Origin: Burhinus oedicnemus
Lineage: Eukaryota > Chordata > Aves > Charadriiformes > Burhinidae
Reading direction: 5' to 3'
DNA: 64,000 bases
Assembly: GCA_008921705.1 (NCBI GenBank)
Contig: VFFE01007126.1
Span: forward strand, 152,175-216,174
Of this stretch, positions 1-12,390 are shown piece by piece (position 1 is the stretch's first letter; each line of letters starts with the position of its first letter). Below the pieces are notes generated by a model. That model ran no database searches. It was not told the origin of the DNA and saw nothing but the letters and a program-made list of their open reading frames with translations. The translations under genes were made by a program, and so were the position numbers.

Positions 1-3000
1 CGTTCATTGTAAAACCTCTTGAACAGAAAGGAAAAAGGTAGATACAGAGCCAGTTAGGAAACCATATATGTGAATCATTGCCTCAAAAAGAATATTAAGT
101 TCTGTTTACTAGGTAATTATATCACACAGCTGGATTTTTGGTTCTACTGAAGTTAAAATTATTTGTATGAGTTAGGCTGGAGAGAAGGTGGAGTGCTAGT
201 GCCTCCTATTACTGTTACGTGGCACGGTATACACAAAGTTGTGGGCAGACTACCACAGCCGAGCATCTCCACGGTCACTGCTGGGGCTGAATCCTGTCCT
301 ATCGGTATGTATGTTACCCACCCATATTGCCAGCATTGGCAAACCCTTCCAGCTAAGGCTGACCAACACTTTCTGTTACAAGCCCCATGTGCAAACCCTT
401 ATAAATTTACATAAAAGGCATGTATAAACGTATCTGTATGGCATTTTCCGTTTCATTCAGAACAAAAATTAAAGGAATCAAGAAAGTCAGCGTCATTGGC
501 AATAAAACATCCTGATGCAGGAAATCATTTAAATAGGAACTGAGAGTATGGAACCAAGACTAGGTTTAAGTTACCTAAAGCATGAACTTGGACAGTTGCC
601 TTCAAAGATTGGTTCTTTTAATTCGAAGAATGGTATTGCTGCTTTGGAAAACACCCAGCAAAATGTGCCTACCAATTTAATCTCCCAAAGGAGACAGCTT
701 GATTAACATTACAGGCAGGAAGTCAAGAGAGTGTAGTAAGGCTTTGCTCCTGAGCACCTGTCACAGCTACAGTCACAGATACGGCCTGAGGCTGCTCCTC
801 CCCTGCAAAACAGGAGTCCAGGGACTGGGCAGGAATAGCAGAAATTGTGCTGAGTGTGACTGTGCTGCCCCTTGGGTACTCATGCCCTGGCTGAGGGGAC
901 CAGGGCTGACAACGTGACTGAGTGACAACAGCAGAATTTACTCTGTGCTCACAGCACTTGCAGTGTCAATCTGCCCATTAAGTCTGGTGATTAAAAATAA
1001 CATTTGTATTGATTGTGGGTAATGATCAAAATCACACTTCAAAAATGTTACTGAGCGTTTGACTATCAGGTGGTACAAACTTAGCTTGGTTTATAGGAGC
1101 TGTGTCAATCAACTAAGCTGTAAATCTGGCCCTTTGACTATCAGTAGCCCAAATATTGAGTAAACACAGAAACTATATTAATACAGAGTGATAACATTCA
1201 AAAATGCAGAGAAAGACCTGGATGAGTCCAGCTGCAGCCAGTTTTCTCCTCTCTGTAACCTCTCTAACGTGCTCTGCTTTGCAGTTCCGCCATACACCAT
1301 TTTGAAAGTTGACCCCATGCCCTTGGCTCTTGCTGCACCGTTTAATCCCACAGCCTCACCTCCAAGAACCCAGGAAAAATAGTTAAGACGAGGCCCCCTC
1401 TAATGTAGCCATTAAAGGTATTAGTCATACATTGTTTAATGGGCAGTGCATTTCGCCACTGCCACGGAGATGCTGCTAGAAAAGCAACAGGGCTGGTGCT
1501 GTGAGCCGCTCTCATTTCCAAGAACAGCATTTGAGATAAGCTGTTCCTCCAGTGGCCAGAAAATGTTTAGTAGCTGTGAATTCTCTTTGTGCTTGGCTGC
1601 AGGTACATTACGAGAGCTCGCAAGACTGATTCAGTGAGTGGTATCCTCAGGGATGATGCCTTCCAGAAGGCATTCGTTTGAGCTGTGGTAATAAAGAAGG
1701 ACACAAATAAGCCAGTGACTACATTACCCTGAACCTACTTTAAAGACACAGAGCAAACCAGTAGAAAAGAATTCACAGCTGAAAATAACACAAACAGAAG
1801 CAACTGGCAAGTTTCAAATTGGGAATTTTCTCTGTAACTGCCTGTCCAAAGTCCACAGGCCAGAAGCTGCATAGGCAGAGTTGAACCACCCACAGCTCTG
1901 AGACAGGTTTCCCTGGTCAAGTTTGATTGATTAACCGTGCCCCCTTTTCTGTATGTGATTAAACTCTAAGAAATGGGATTTATGTGGTGTGGCCATGAGA
2001 CCTCATGCCCTGCAAGGCCTGTGTCTGCCTCCCTTGCTTACTGTTTCCCGTCCCTGCTCTGCCAGTTGCTCATTTAGCTTTTCCCCATGCAGACTCCAGT
2101 TTCACACCTGCAGACACTCAGCCGGAGTGTCTGTCTCTAACAAACCCTGAACCCAGGTGCTCCCAGATGCATTTGGGTGGGACACAGGGACTTTTTCTGC
2201 AATTTGTCCAACTTTATCCCCTTTTCTCTGCAGTCAGATAACATGAGCCTCCACTACAAGGAAGCGACTGTTCTGCATCTTTAACTCATTGCTAATATAG
2301 GAATCTACCACTTTTATATCAGTGAAAGTTGTTCCTCAGACCTTTGAGCAGAGTTAGTCCCAATGTTTATTCCAGGTTATGTAGCAGCCCTTTGTGGTGT
2401 TCTGTAATGTTTCATCAACCACGTAAATTGGGTTGCCTAACCATAATGGACAGAGCAGGCTGAAATGCAGCATGTTAATACATCTGCTACAGCCCCAGAA
2501 TTCACAGGTCTGCCCTGCATGATGCGATGCTTAAACCAGATCTGGCATCAAATGTCATCTAGATCCATAGCAGGACTTTCTACCTATGCTCATCTGTCCT
2601 GGTCCTCAGAGGAAAAATAACACCCAAATTCCCTCCCAAGTAATAAGGAGGAAAGACATTCAGGAGGTATTAGTTCAGGTTTGGGGAGGCCAGCATGGTA
2701 CAGCAGTAACACAGATAATGCTGCTAGTGCAGACGCCTTAAGGATCACCTGCAGTAATAAGATGATGAAGGATTTGGGCCTTTGGGCAAGATCCAGCATC
2801 ACCAGCGCCAAGAGAAAGCTCCTGCTCACCTCAATGGACTCTAAATTAAGCCCTCAGGCGTGAGAGGCAGCTGCTCAGAGAATTATGCTAGGTCATGGCT
2901 AGAGACCAGGCACTGCAGTCCTGGAGGTTACTGAATATTTTATGATTCAGTTATTAAAAAACACGTGTATCAGACATCTATCCATTTGCGTATCCATAGC

Positions 3001-6000
3001 CCTGGCTGCTCCTGGGGAATTGAGGGAGGATACTAGCAAAAGGGATATTTCAGGACTGCAGGAGTCTGCCTCCAATAAGCTGGTACTTCAGTGCAGCAAG
3101 GGACTTTGCTGGATGCTCTTATTGCTGTCAGTTAGGTACGGGTCTGCCTCTGGGCTGCAGTAAATAGCCATAACAGATATTCAGGGCTGAGCTGCTCTGT
3201 GAATGTCCCTGGCCTCCTGGGAACACATCAGGGCAGGGCCAGGACAGGCACCAGAGAACAGCCGCCCCCTCCCAGGCTTGTATGCACACAGGGTCAGGAG
3301 CTTCTGGGTGTGAAGCAGAAGGAAAAAGCTTCTGGAAAGAGACTGGCTGCAAGGATCTGGGCACAGTGAGGGCAGGTTATAACAGGCAGCTCAGGGTGCA
3401 GCTGTGATTTCCGCAGTCAGTTCTTCCAAACTGAATCAAGCTGTTCCCAACACAACCTTGGAGGTATTACCATTAAAGAGCAGCTGGATAACAAACTACT
3501 TTAAAATTAGCATCAACAATAGCCCAGTTTCATAGCATTTCTTCCAAACAATAGGCAAACAAGCCAAATCACTGTTAATTATTTTTTAATGATTGTTAAA
3601 ACCTGTTATGACATGAAATGCCAATCAGTTCATTGTTTCTCAAACTCTTGATGAGAATAGCAATGCCTACTTGATTAATTCTAGTCCTAACCTAGCTGAT
3701 TCAAGGTGAATACCAAAGAAGATGTGGGAACTGAAGTCTGCATTTACCAAACAAAAAAAAAAGTTCTGCAACCTTTAATTACAACAGCTGGTGAATTTTT
3801 ATTTTTGCTATGTTAGTCTTTGTACCTTTTCTATGAATGTTTTGTAAGACAATGAAAGTTTTCACATGTAGATGGATGTAGCCAAAGACCTTATCTATAC
3901 AAGAGCTGAAAGTACATAAGAGCAGCAGAGTGCCTCTGATTTCTTTCCCAAGCCAGCTCACTGAAAATAGAAATCTTTGGGATAAATATCACAAGAACAG
4001 CTATGAACTCCACCTTGAGATGGTCTGTAGGAAAACCCCATGTCCCAGAGAAAGGTAGTTTAGACTGTAATACAACAGTCTGCGATGTCTGCTAAACCAA
4101 AAGTGACAGTGACAGTGTCAGTGTTGAAAAACTTTTTCATCTGGTAACATCCATCTGGTCTCTGATTTCTCCTTCTGCTCAGGGACGGTTACAGCAAGCA
4201 CTGGTGCTTTGGGAATTGTGGCTAGCAGGACTGAATCAGGCTGAGGAGCACCATACCAACAAGAAGTGGACATCATTTTCTACAGGTAGCACTAGAAAAT
4301 AAAGGAATCTGACACAGTATCTTTATTATAAACCAAATAGTAGCAATGCCACATACTCTGATTCAAATGTATCACCACAGCATTGCCGTCATCCTTGTAA
4401 CTGCAAGTAGTATCTGCCTGAAAGACAAAACAGGGAAAGAAAATGGAGTCAGATTCTGTTCCTACATGCCCTACTTTGGAACCAGTTTTGGTTCACCACA
4501 TTTATCGAACTCCAGCCCTGTGAGGACTGAGTGCTTTTAACTACAAAAGAAGGTGTTCAGACAAGCCACGCGGTGCCATCGCAGCTGGCTGTCCTGTCCA
4601 ACCCCCACGCCACAGGACAAAGTAAGCTGAACAGTTAGCAGTCTTACCTCTCTCTGTACGCCGGTGTGTAGGTGGAAGGGAAAATGAAACATGCTTCACA
4701 TGCATGGGAACAAGATGAACAAGCCGGTCCCACATTGCCACCAGACTCTATGCTGCCTTCAGACAAGGGGCACCCCTGAGCATGCTGCCCAGCATGGCTA
4801 GGGGCCACCTGGGACAGGCTGCTGGCCTTCCCCTGCCAGCCCAGCACAGAGGGAGCTGAGAGCCTCCCTACACCACCCGACATGTAGGAAAAGAGCCTGT
4901 CCCACCTCAGCAAGGGCAGGCAAATCTAAGTCAGAAGCCTGTTAGCTCCAGATGTAGGAGTGCTGTGGAGCCCCGAGGGCTGGTTTCACACCCACCAGCC
5001 CAGGGTGAGAAGTGGTACAGCCATGGTTGTGTGGTGTTGTGTCTCACTAACTAAATGTGTGGATACAAATATACTGAGTGTCCATCTTAATTAAACTGTA
5101 TTTTAATGTTCAGACAGTACAGTTCCTATGTGCAAGTCCTGGATGTCAAAGCTCATCCTCTAGAAAGCAATCCCTAAATGACCTCCCTCGGTACCAGTTA
5201 CTGCCCTCACACAAGTTCCCCGGCTGTTCTGGCTGGCTGAGATGAGGCAGATAGCTTATCCATCTGGACACCATCTGCCTCACAGGAGTACCGAGTCATG
5301 CTAGTGAGGGCTGAAGAGACTCCGTACAAGCTGTGATGTGAAGAACCACACAGGCAAAGAAAATCCCTCTGCAATCTCTGCAAGGACACCACAGACCTTG
5401 TCCTAAATCTCTACTGCAAATGGTGAAGTTACACTGACTCGGGGCACCCAAAGGGTCTTGCCCCACATTTGCAGTGATACAAGGAACTCTGTATTTTTTG
5501 TGTGGTTCACTGTGTGCGTCTCTGACGGATGGCAGGCTGGTCACTTTGAAGCAGATCCTGGTCTGCCTCACAGCTGACAGGCAGAAAGGAGATTTGTTCA
5601 TTTGTCAGATGGAAAAAGCAACAGTGAGCCTCTCTTGCGGTCTCTAAGGAGGTAAGGAGGTGATGTGTGCTCTTAATTATAGCCTCCAGACTGGATCATT
5701 ACCTGGGAAGCAGAGAGCAGGAGCATACATATGCATCTACTTGTAAGTCACTCCTAAAGTGATTCTGTGTGGGCTTTTGTGGAGACAAAAACAAACGAAA
5801 AAAAAATGAACTAACATGGAGACACTATACATTTTACTTGCCGTAGCCTGCATTTCATTGTAACTTGGATGTGCAAGAGCCACATGGAAAATGCCTCTCT
5901 CTCAACTGGCATTTGATGCCTCTCACCATGTCATGCAGGAGGAAGACAGCCCTGGCCACCCTGCGGAACACTAGTACTGGCCTAAAGTCTCAATCTGACC

Positions 6001-6040
6001 AAGCGAGGGGAGGAGGGGGAAATCAGAAATTAACGCATTT
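1..6040. other. Intergenic region without recognised genes
   Basis: Mixed sequence with only short open frames (up to about 101 codons) lacking domains. No RNA gene or clear repeat was recognised apart from the possible MIR remnant at 5.6 kb. No exon of SLCO5A1, the expected neighbour in other amniotes, was identified. Confidence 0.6.
5560..5650 (-). repeat. Possible MIR remnant
   Basis: On the minus strand GGCTCACTGTTGCTTTTTCCATCTGACAAATG loosely follows the MIR core around CCTCAGTTTCCCCATCTGTAAAATG, with CTGTGAGG further on. The match is weak and could be chance. Confidence 0.2.
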
Positions 6041-6046
6041 GGAAAG

Positions 6047-6763
6047 TGTCCTGGTTTGAGGTAAAACAGGACCAATTTTGTTCAGTAACTTTACTTTTTA
6101 GCTAGGCCTTTTCTAACTACTGAAATTAACAGCATATTGTGCAGAAACTGTTTGCTCTCAGAGTGATAAGACCCATGTTTATAGCTGATGCCAAGGAATG
6201 GGATGCAGAGATGCTCTTGCTTATACTTATTGCTATAACAACCAAGACCAGCCAACTTGGTTATTTGCCCCGTTGGAGGGTCGGAAGCAGAAAAGCATAG
6301 AGGGGTCACACTTGCAGGGAGGAGCGGACAGGACAGGTGACCCAAAACTGACCCACAGGGTATTCCATCCCATCTGCCTCATACTCAGTGTAAAAGCTGA
6401 GGGATCAAAGGATCAGCCCTCTTTCTTCAATGGCTGGCATCCAAGGAGGACTCTGTCTGTTTGCCTGCCTTTGATCCCGATCCTGCATCCAGATCTGGAA
6501 TCCAGTTCCCATCCATCACTGAGTCCAGTCTGGGACTTCCCCAGTGCCTGCTGGTGACATGATCGTCATCCTGGGAGCTTGATACAGTTTTGTATATATT
6601 TCATTATTTTCTTTTTATTTTATTATTAATATTTTCATTAAAGTAGTTTAGTTCCTCTAAACTCATAAGTCTCTTTCTCTCTCTCCAACCTCTGCTTGAA
6701 AAGAGAGGTGGGGGAGAGCATCTGTCATCTACCTCGGTAGCCAATCCAGCCCAAATCACAACA
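6047..6763 (+). mobile_element. Solo LTR of an endogenous retrovirus, 717 bp
   Basis: The element begins TGTCCTGGTTTGAGG and ends CCCAAATCACAACA, ends typical of avian LTRs. It is bounded by a perfect 6-bp target duplication GGAAAG (6041-6046 and 6764-6769). An AT-rich stretch with ATTAAA at 6637-6642 looks like the polyadenylation region and sets the plus orientation. No internal viral genes are present, so it arose by LTR-LTR recombination. A 6-bp duplication is usual for ERVK/alpharetrovirus-like integrases. Confidence 0.82.
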
Positions 6764-6769
6764 GGAAAG

Positions 6770-7659
6770 TCTGGGTATTTTCAGCTGACTGCATTAAGGG
6801 AAATGAAATGTTCTCAAAGGATATTTTTAAAACTCGTTTTCATTAAAAATAAAAACCTGTGTCATCTTTTAAAGGGCAGTGGTAGTGTGGTAGACATAAC
6901 TGGTCAATAGCTGCGATGACAGTGCCTTTGTAAATCCTATGAAGCATTTAAATCAACATTAAAAAATAGCTTTATAGCAACACTTCCTACTTCTGGAAAT
7001 ATTAATGAGGAAGGAACTTAAAGTGCAGTTAACTGTCTGCTGGATTGTAATCGTGGAGCCAGTTCTCCTGGCACAGGAACTGATCAAACTTCTGCCAGTA
7101 CTTTCTGCAGGCTTTGCAATCCCTGCAGAAAGGGTCTGCTCACCACAGTCACTCCCTGGCTTTGTCAGACAACCTGGAGACAATCCAATTCACCTAATTT
7201 CATCCATCTATAAGCTAGGGCTGCAGCTTGAGATGGTTTTGTGAACTTCTTTGTCAGTCAGTGGAAAGAAATAAGCACTTGAGGAAGGCAGTTCATCTTA
7301 CTTCAGGCACTCAGTTTAAGATAAGATGACAAATCTTATGGAAATGCTTACCTGCTTCTGACTGTAGGATCTAGATGTTTCAACTGAGCTTTAAGGGGAG
7401 AGATGAACTAGATAAGATGTGACCCTTCCCTTAATTACCTTGCAAAATGCAAGGAATCACAGGCACAAAAGGACAGCAACAGTGCCCAGCTGGACAAGTA
7501 CCTTCCATCATGCCCTGGTGTCTCCTGCTAGCCCTGGGGTAAGCCCAAAAACTGAGCTACCAGTGATATTATTCCATGATGCCTACAGAGCCTTCTCTCC
7601 TATGGTTTCTGTCTTCTTGGCTAGCCTCTGACCTTTGTATCAGAGCGATTGTTCTGAAA
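6770..7659. other. Sequence between the two LTRs
   Basis: About 0.9 kb of AT-rich single-copy-like sequence with no viral coding remnants. It does not look like retroviral internal sequence, so the two LTRs are separate insertions rather than one provirus. Confidence 0.6.
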
Positions 7660-7664
7660 GTCCC

Positions 7665-8755
7665 TGTCACAGATGGAAGTTATGATTTAGCAGCACTTCA
7701 AAATGTATTAGTGATTTGAAGTAGATCAAGAGGTTGAATTTTAGCAGCGCTTAATCATTAGCTGATTTAAAGATTTACAAAGTGATTTACAAAGTGATTT
7801 AACTAAATAACTGAACAGTGACTTGATTACAGATTCAAAGATAACAAGATTCACACTAATTTACTATAAGGTATCCCAAACCAATACATATACATATGAG
7901 CAAAAGCACAGATCTCAAATTAATGCATATACATATAAACAAAGCATATAAGTGTGTGTGCAGACACACACACTCACACCCCACACACGGTTTATAACCA
8001 CTGAGATCAAAGATCTCTTAATATTGCATTACTCTAACAAGCTGGCAGGTACCCCTTCTAACTCCTACGTGTGCAAGGGTAAATGGAAGAACAACCACAG
8101 CCATAGAGTTAATGTATATTTATCATAAACGTATAAGTGGAGAGGTGGATGAAAGAGATGCTAGCCTATAGTTAAAATTTTCTTTTTTCCCGAGTTAAAT
8201 ACTCACAATGCATCGGCATTCCTCAATGGGTGATAATTGAGACTTGAGAGGGATTGTCTCGCCCTGGCCTTCTAGTCCTCCAGGTGTTTGACTGAGGCGG
8301 TGTCCCAGCTCAGGGGAGGTACTGGCCACAACCCGCTGCAATCCAGAAGAGCTCAAAGGGTCTTTACTAGAATTGCTACTTATAGGATCCGAGATAATTG
8401 ACTTCCGTTAAGTACTTTTCCGGTCCGGCCCAGCTTGGACAATGGAGTAGTCCAATACTTTCCATCAGTTATGAAAGAGCCCAGGACTTGTTAGGACTTG
8501 TGGTCCTGGTACCCCCCTCTCTGTGGCCACAATCTATATGTTGTCAGGAGTGATCAATTATAGTTATTATCTTCAAACGGTAGGAGCCATGGGAACCAGG
8601 TACACTAAGGGATTGCTGTAGTGTTCTAGTCTCCACCCTTTCTTTCTTTCATGTATCATTCTGGTCATTGTATTATTATCTGGCCCAGGTGGGGAGGAAA
8701 TTGCACCAAATACCGAGAGGCCTAAGGCCCTCCCCTTAGGAACTGCACCACCACA
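7665..8755. mobile_element. Solo LTR of an endogenous retrovirus, 1,091 bp
   Basis: The element starts TGTCACAG and ends CCACCACA, so it has TG...CA ends, and is flanked by a perfect 5-bp duplication GTCCC (7660-7664 and 8756-8760). No gag, pol or env sequence lies between, so it is a solo LTR or a single very long LTR. A TATA-like CCTATAAGTA near 8388 on the minus strand hints at minus orientation, but I find no AATAAA to confirm it. Inside are a 12-bp tandem repeat (GATTTACAAAGT at 7772-7801) and repeated CATATACATA. A 5-bp duplication fits ERVL- or ERV1-type integration. The family was not identified. Confidence 0.7.
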
Positions 8756-8760
8756 GTCCC

Positions 8761-11562
8761 TCACTGAAATACAGTACCTTGCAGAAGGAGCCCTGCATGG
8801 CTAGCTGGTTCCCTTGCCTAAGCCACAACCTAAATGACTGTTGTGGTGTTAAAAAGTGCTGATACCTTTTTCTTAACAAACTGATTTTCTTTGAATTTGG
8901 ATCTTACGTGTAAATAACTTTAAATGTGAGAAATGTGAGTGCTGACTGAAGCGTCTTCTCACCTTTGACCATCCAGAAGTTCCTTCCACTTACGGTTTTC
9001 CTGTGCAAGTACACAACGTAGCTTTCTCATGTTCAGGCTTTCCTAGGCAACACCTGTCTTCGTGAAGACAGGATCACTCTGAGATCACTACCTGGCCAAA
9101 ATCAGGGTGGGATTCAAAAGCCACTAGGGAGAACATGACGGAAACATGAATATACACCCACATATGTATACCTCATCGTTTAAACCTTGTTTGATTTACT
9201 GTAAAACAGGGTAAAAGTTAATTTCAGGAGGTCTAAGTGAAATTCTGTGTCTACAGAAAAAATCTGAAATGCTGCTCTGTAAACACGCAAATGAAAAAAT
9301 AGACTGATTTTTTTTTTTTTTTTATTGCTTGATGGTCTAAAAACATAAATAATCTGATGTGATTTTGTGAGTTCAAATATGCATTTTTCAGAATGAAAGA
9401 AAAGGGAAATATCTGAGCAGTCTTCTTCTGGTTCTAGCTTCTATCCTAGTGTTTTGTCTGAATTTCTTTTTCAGATTGAATGTTGTGTTCCTACACAAGC
9501 CACCCAACTCACTCCAAGCAAAAAGGTCACATCCCACAGAACCATCTCTACTATTATTCTATAGCTGGTCTCCGCCAAATGCCAACATGGCACAGCAGGA
9601 ACACAAAAGCATGTTTCACCTAGGACTTGATGTCCAGATTTACAGCAGAGCAGACTGAGCAGACTTACGTTCATGAGCAAAGACAGCAAGTCAGAAAAAA
9701 GATCTTGAACATGCCCCAAAGAGTTATGTCTCTTTATAGTGTATTGGTTGCATATATGCTCTATCAGACCTCAGAACTAAATGTGTATATGTGCATCACA
9801 ATTGTCACTTTTTGCCTGCTCATACATATGTCCAGAACCCACGTCAATGTTTTCCTTATACATACATTGTATATGAATGGGCAAATTATTCAATATCATT
9901 GTTGTTTATAACTGAAGTTTATAGCTAGATTAGCAAAATGTTTTCCTCCTCATGTAACTTTCCCCTTTCTGTGCTTAGATGGTGGGTGACTTCCATTCTT
10001 CTGATCTATAATGAAGTCTTAATTACTTTAACAGCTTTTTCCTATCAACATATTACATTATTGTACGATTATTTCATTTGCTCTAAACCTGTACCTCGCT
10101 GGGGTCCAGAAACATGAGCACTTTCGCATGTTTGAGTGTGCACTGTGGAGCAGGGCAGAATAAGAGGACGAGAACAACCCCAATTTTCTGCTCTATTTCA
10201 GAAAGTGTTGGTGTCCTTTCATCCCCTCTTTCTGCTGACTGGTAAGAAACAATGATAACCCTCTAAACAGATTGGAAAGTTGATTGTACTGCATTAAATA
10301 TACCCTTCCTACCCCAGCTGCAGTTGTACCTGCAGCTAAATACTTGAACCATCTGTCCTACATTGACTAAGAAAATTAAGACATGAAAAGACATGTTGAC
10401 AACATCAGCAGCTGCTCGTAGTGGGCCATTTGTTTGCAATTGCTGACTGTTCTTGAAAGATGTGCAAATCCTGGCATTTTCACTAGTACAACCACCATTC
10501 AGGAATAGGTACCAAACACATTTCTAGCTATTATTACATTTTGCCATGTATTAGATCTAGGCTGTTGGGTATCTGGTCTGGAAGTCTGGTCTCAGAAGTC
10601 TGAAATATGTGGGTGAGAGCTGCTAAATGTCATCTTCACAGCCTGTGATGCAGTGGTATCTGTGCTCTCAGCAAACCATTTGTACAGCAGATTGTCACTC
10701 TATTACCTGGAATAGATATATTTGTTACATGCAACTCACCTGCAATACCCTGAGAAGATGGTATTTGCATGGACGATGTCATAAATGATAGCAAAGCAAA
10801 ACAATTACTGGAGAAATCGCTTCCAAGTTCATACCTCTAACTTAAAAGAAAAATGTTTAGGAGAGATGCTGGAAATATTTCATTAAGGGAGATTTTGGAG
10901 TAACAACTCAAAGTCATAAGAGCTACATGTTGTTCTGGTGTTTGAAGAATCTGAACATTTTTCTGTAGATCTGCTATCTTACCGAGATCTGCTATCCATA
11001 CCAGGGAGTCAACCCAAGTTTCTGTTGAAGTCATGCACCAAAGTTGTCCTTGGAGCCACACCATGCTGATCAGCTGGAGTGAAAAAAATCTTCAACAGGT
11101 TCAGGGGAGAGGGACAATCAGATTCCTAATCTTCACCCAAAAAAAGAATGTATAGAGATGTGCAGTGACCCTATTTCACCTGCACAGAGAGAAGATCATC
11201 TGTGATTAATGAATGCCACATTTAGCAATAGTTACTTCAAAACTCTCCATTTTTGAGACTTTAATGGAACAGATACTGCAAATAAAACATTTTACATTAT
11301 ACCAAACAGGCCAGCTAAGGCTGAATTATTTTTTAAAGGTGAACACTCCACGAGTGTCATACATTAAGTTACTGTCTTAGAGGCCATAGACCCTTAACAA
11401 CAAATTCTCACATAACCATTTCAAACAGTGCTGCCAGGCTTGCAGCCTTCTTCAAAATAGTATGGTTACTACAAGGTGTGCCATGGTTTCAGGATAAACT
11501 GAAAGTTCTGAAGCATCAGGGTATTACATATCCTAGGCCTTATCACTCTGATCAGAGAAAGT
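8761..11562. other. Intergenic region without recognised genes
   Basis: AT-rich sequence with a T16 run at 9308-9323 and a 9-bp-arm palindrome at 9053-9072. No open frame with a domain and no recognised mobile element was found. Confidence 0.6.
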
Positions 11563-12390
11563 TCACAGAATCACAGAATGGCTAAGGTGGAAAGGGACTG
11601 CTGGAGGTCACCTGGTTCAACCCCCTGCTCAAGCAGGGCCATCTAGCCCCAGTTGCCCAGGACTGTGTCCAGACGGCTTTTGAGCATCTCCATAGATGGA
11701 GACTCCACCACCTCCCTGGGCAACCTGTGCCAGTGCTCAGTCACCCTCACACTGAAAAAGTGTTCCCGGATGTTCAGAGGGAACCTCCCGTGTTCCAAAG
11801 TGTGCCCGTTGTCTCTGGTCCTGTCACAGAAAAGAGCCTGGCTCCGTCCTCTTTGCACCCTCACTTCAGGTATTTATATACACTGATGAGATCCCTCTGA
11901 GCCTTCTCTTCTCCAGGTTGGACAGTCACAGCTCTCTCAGACTTTCCCCACAGGAGAGATGGTCCAGTCCCTCCAGCATCTTAGTTGCCCTTCGCTGGAC
12001 TCTCTCCAGTATGTCCATGCCTCTCTTGTGCTGAGGAGCCCAGACCTGGACCCAGTACTCCAGGCGTGGCCTCACCAGTGCTGAGAAGAGGGCAGGATCA
12101 CCTCCCTGTGCAACTGGCAACACTCATCCTGATGCAGCCCAACATACCATTAACCTTCTTTGCTGCTAGGGCACATTGTTGGCTCATGTTCAAGTTGGTG
12201 ACCACCAGGACCCTCCAGGTCTTTTTCTGCAAAGCTGGTTTCCACCTGGGTGGCCCCCAGCCTGTACTGGTGCATGAGGTTGTGCAAGACTTGGCAGTTC
12301 TCCTTTTTGAACTTCACAATGTTCCTGTCAGCCCATTTCTCCAGCCTGTCAAGGTCCCTCTGGATGGCAGCATGGCCCTCTGGTGTTACT
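11563..12390 (-). mobile_element. CR1 LINE fragment, 5'-truncated and decayed
   Basis: On the minus strand the sequence reads through the C-terminal end of the CR1 ORF2 reverse-transcriptase protein. Pieces include [49 protein letters not shown] and VRVTEHWHRLPREVVESPS. The pieces lie in different frames, so frameshifts and stops have destroyed it. The 3' end is the CR1-type TTCTGTGA repeat, seen on the plus strand as TCACAGAATCACAGAA at 11563-11578. Homology stops near 12390, the usual abrupt 5' truncation from incomplete reverse transcription. No endonuclease part remains and it is not mobile. Confidence 0.95.

Noticed and set aside
6198..6557. 119-codon open frame
   Set aside because: It lies inside the solo LTR and has no viral or host protein similarity.
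9053..9072. CCTGTCTTC/GAAGACAGG palindrome
   Set aside because: A 9-bp-arm inverted repeat with a 2-nt spacer is expected about once or twice by chance in 64 kb.
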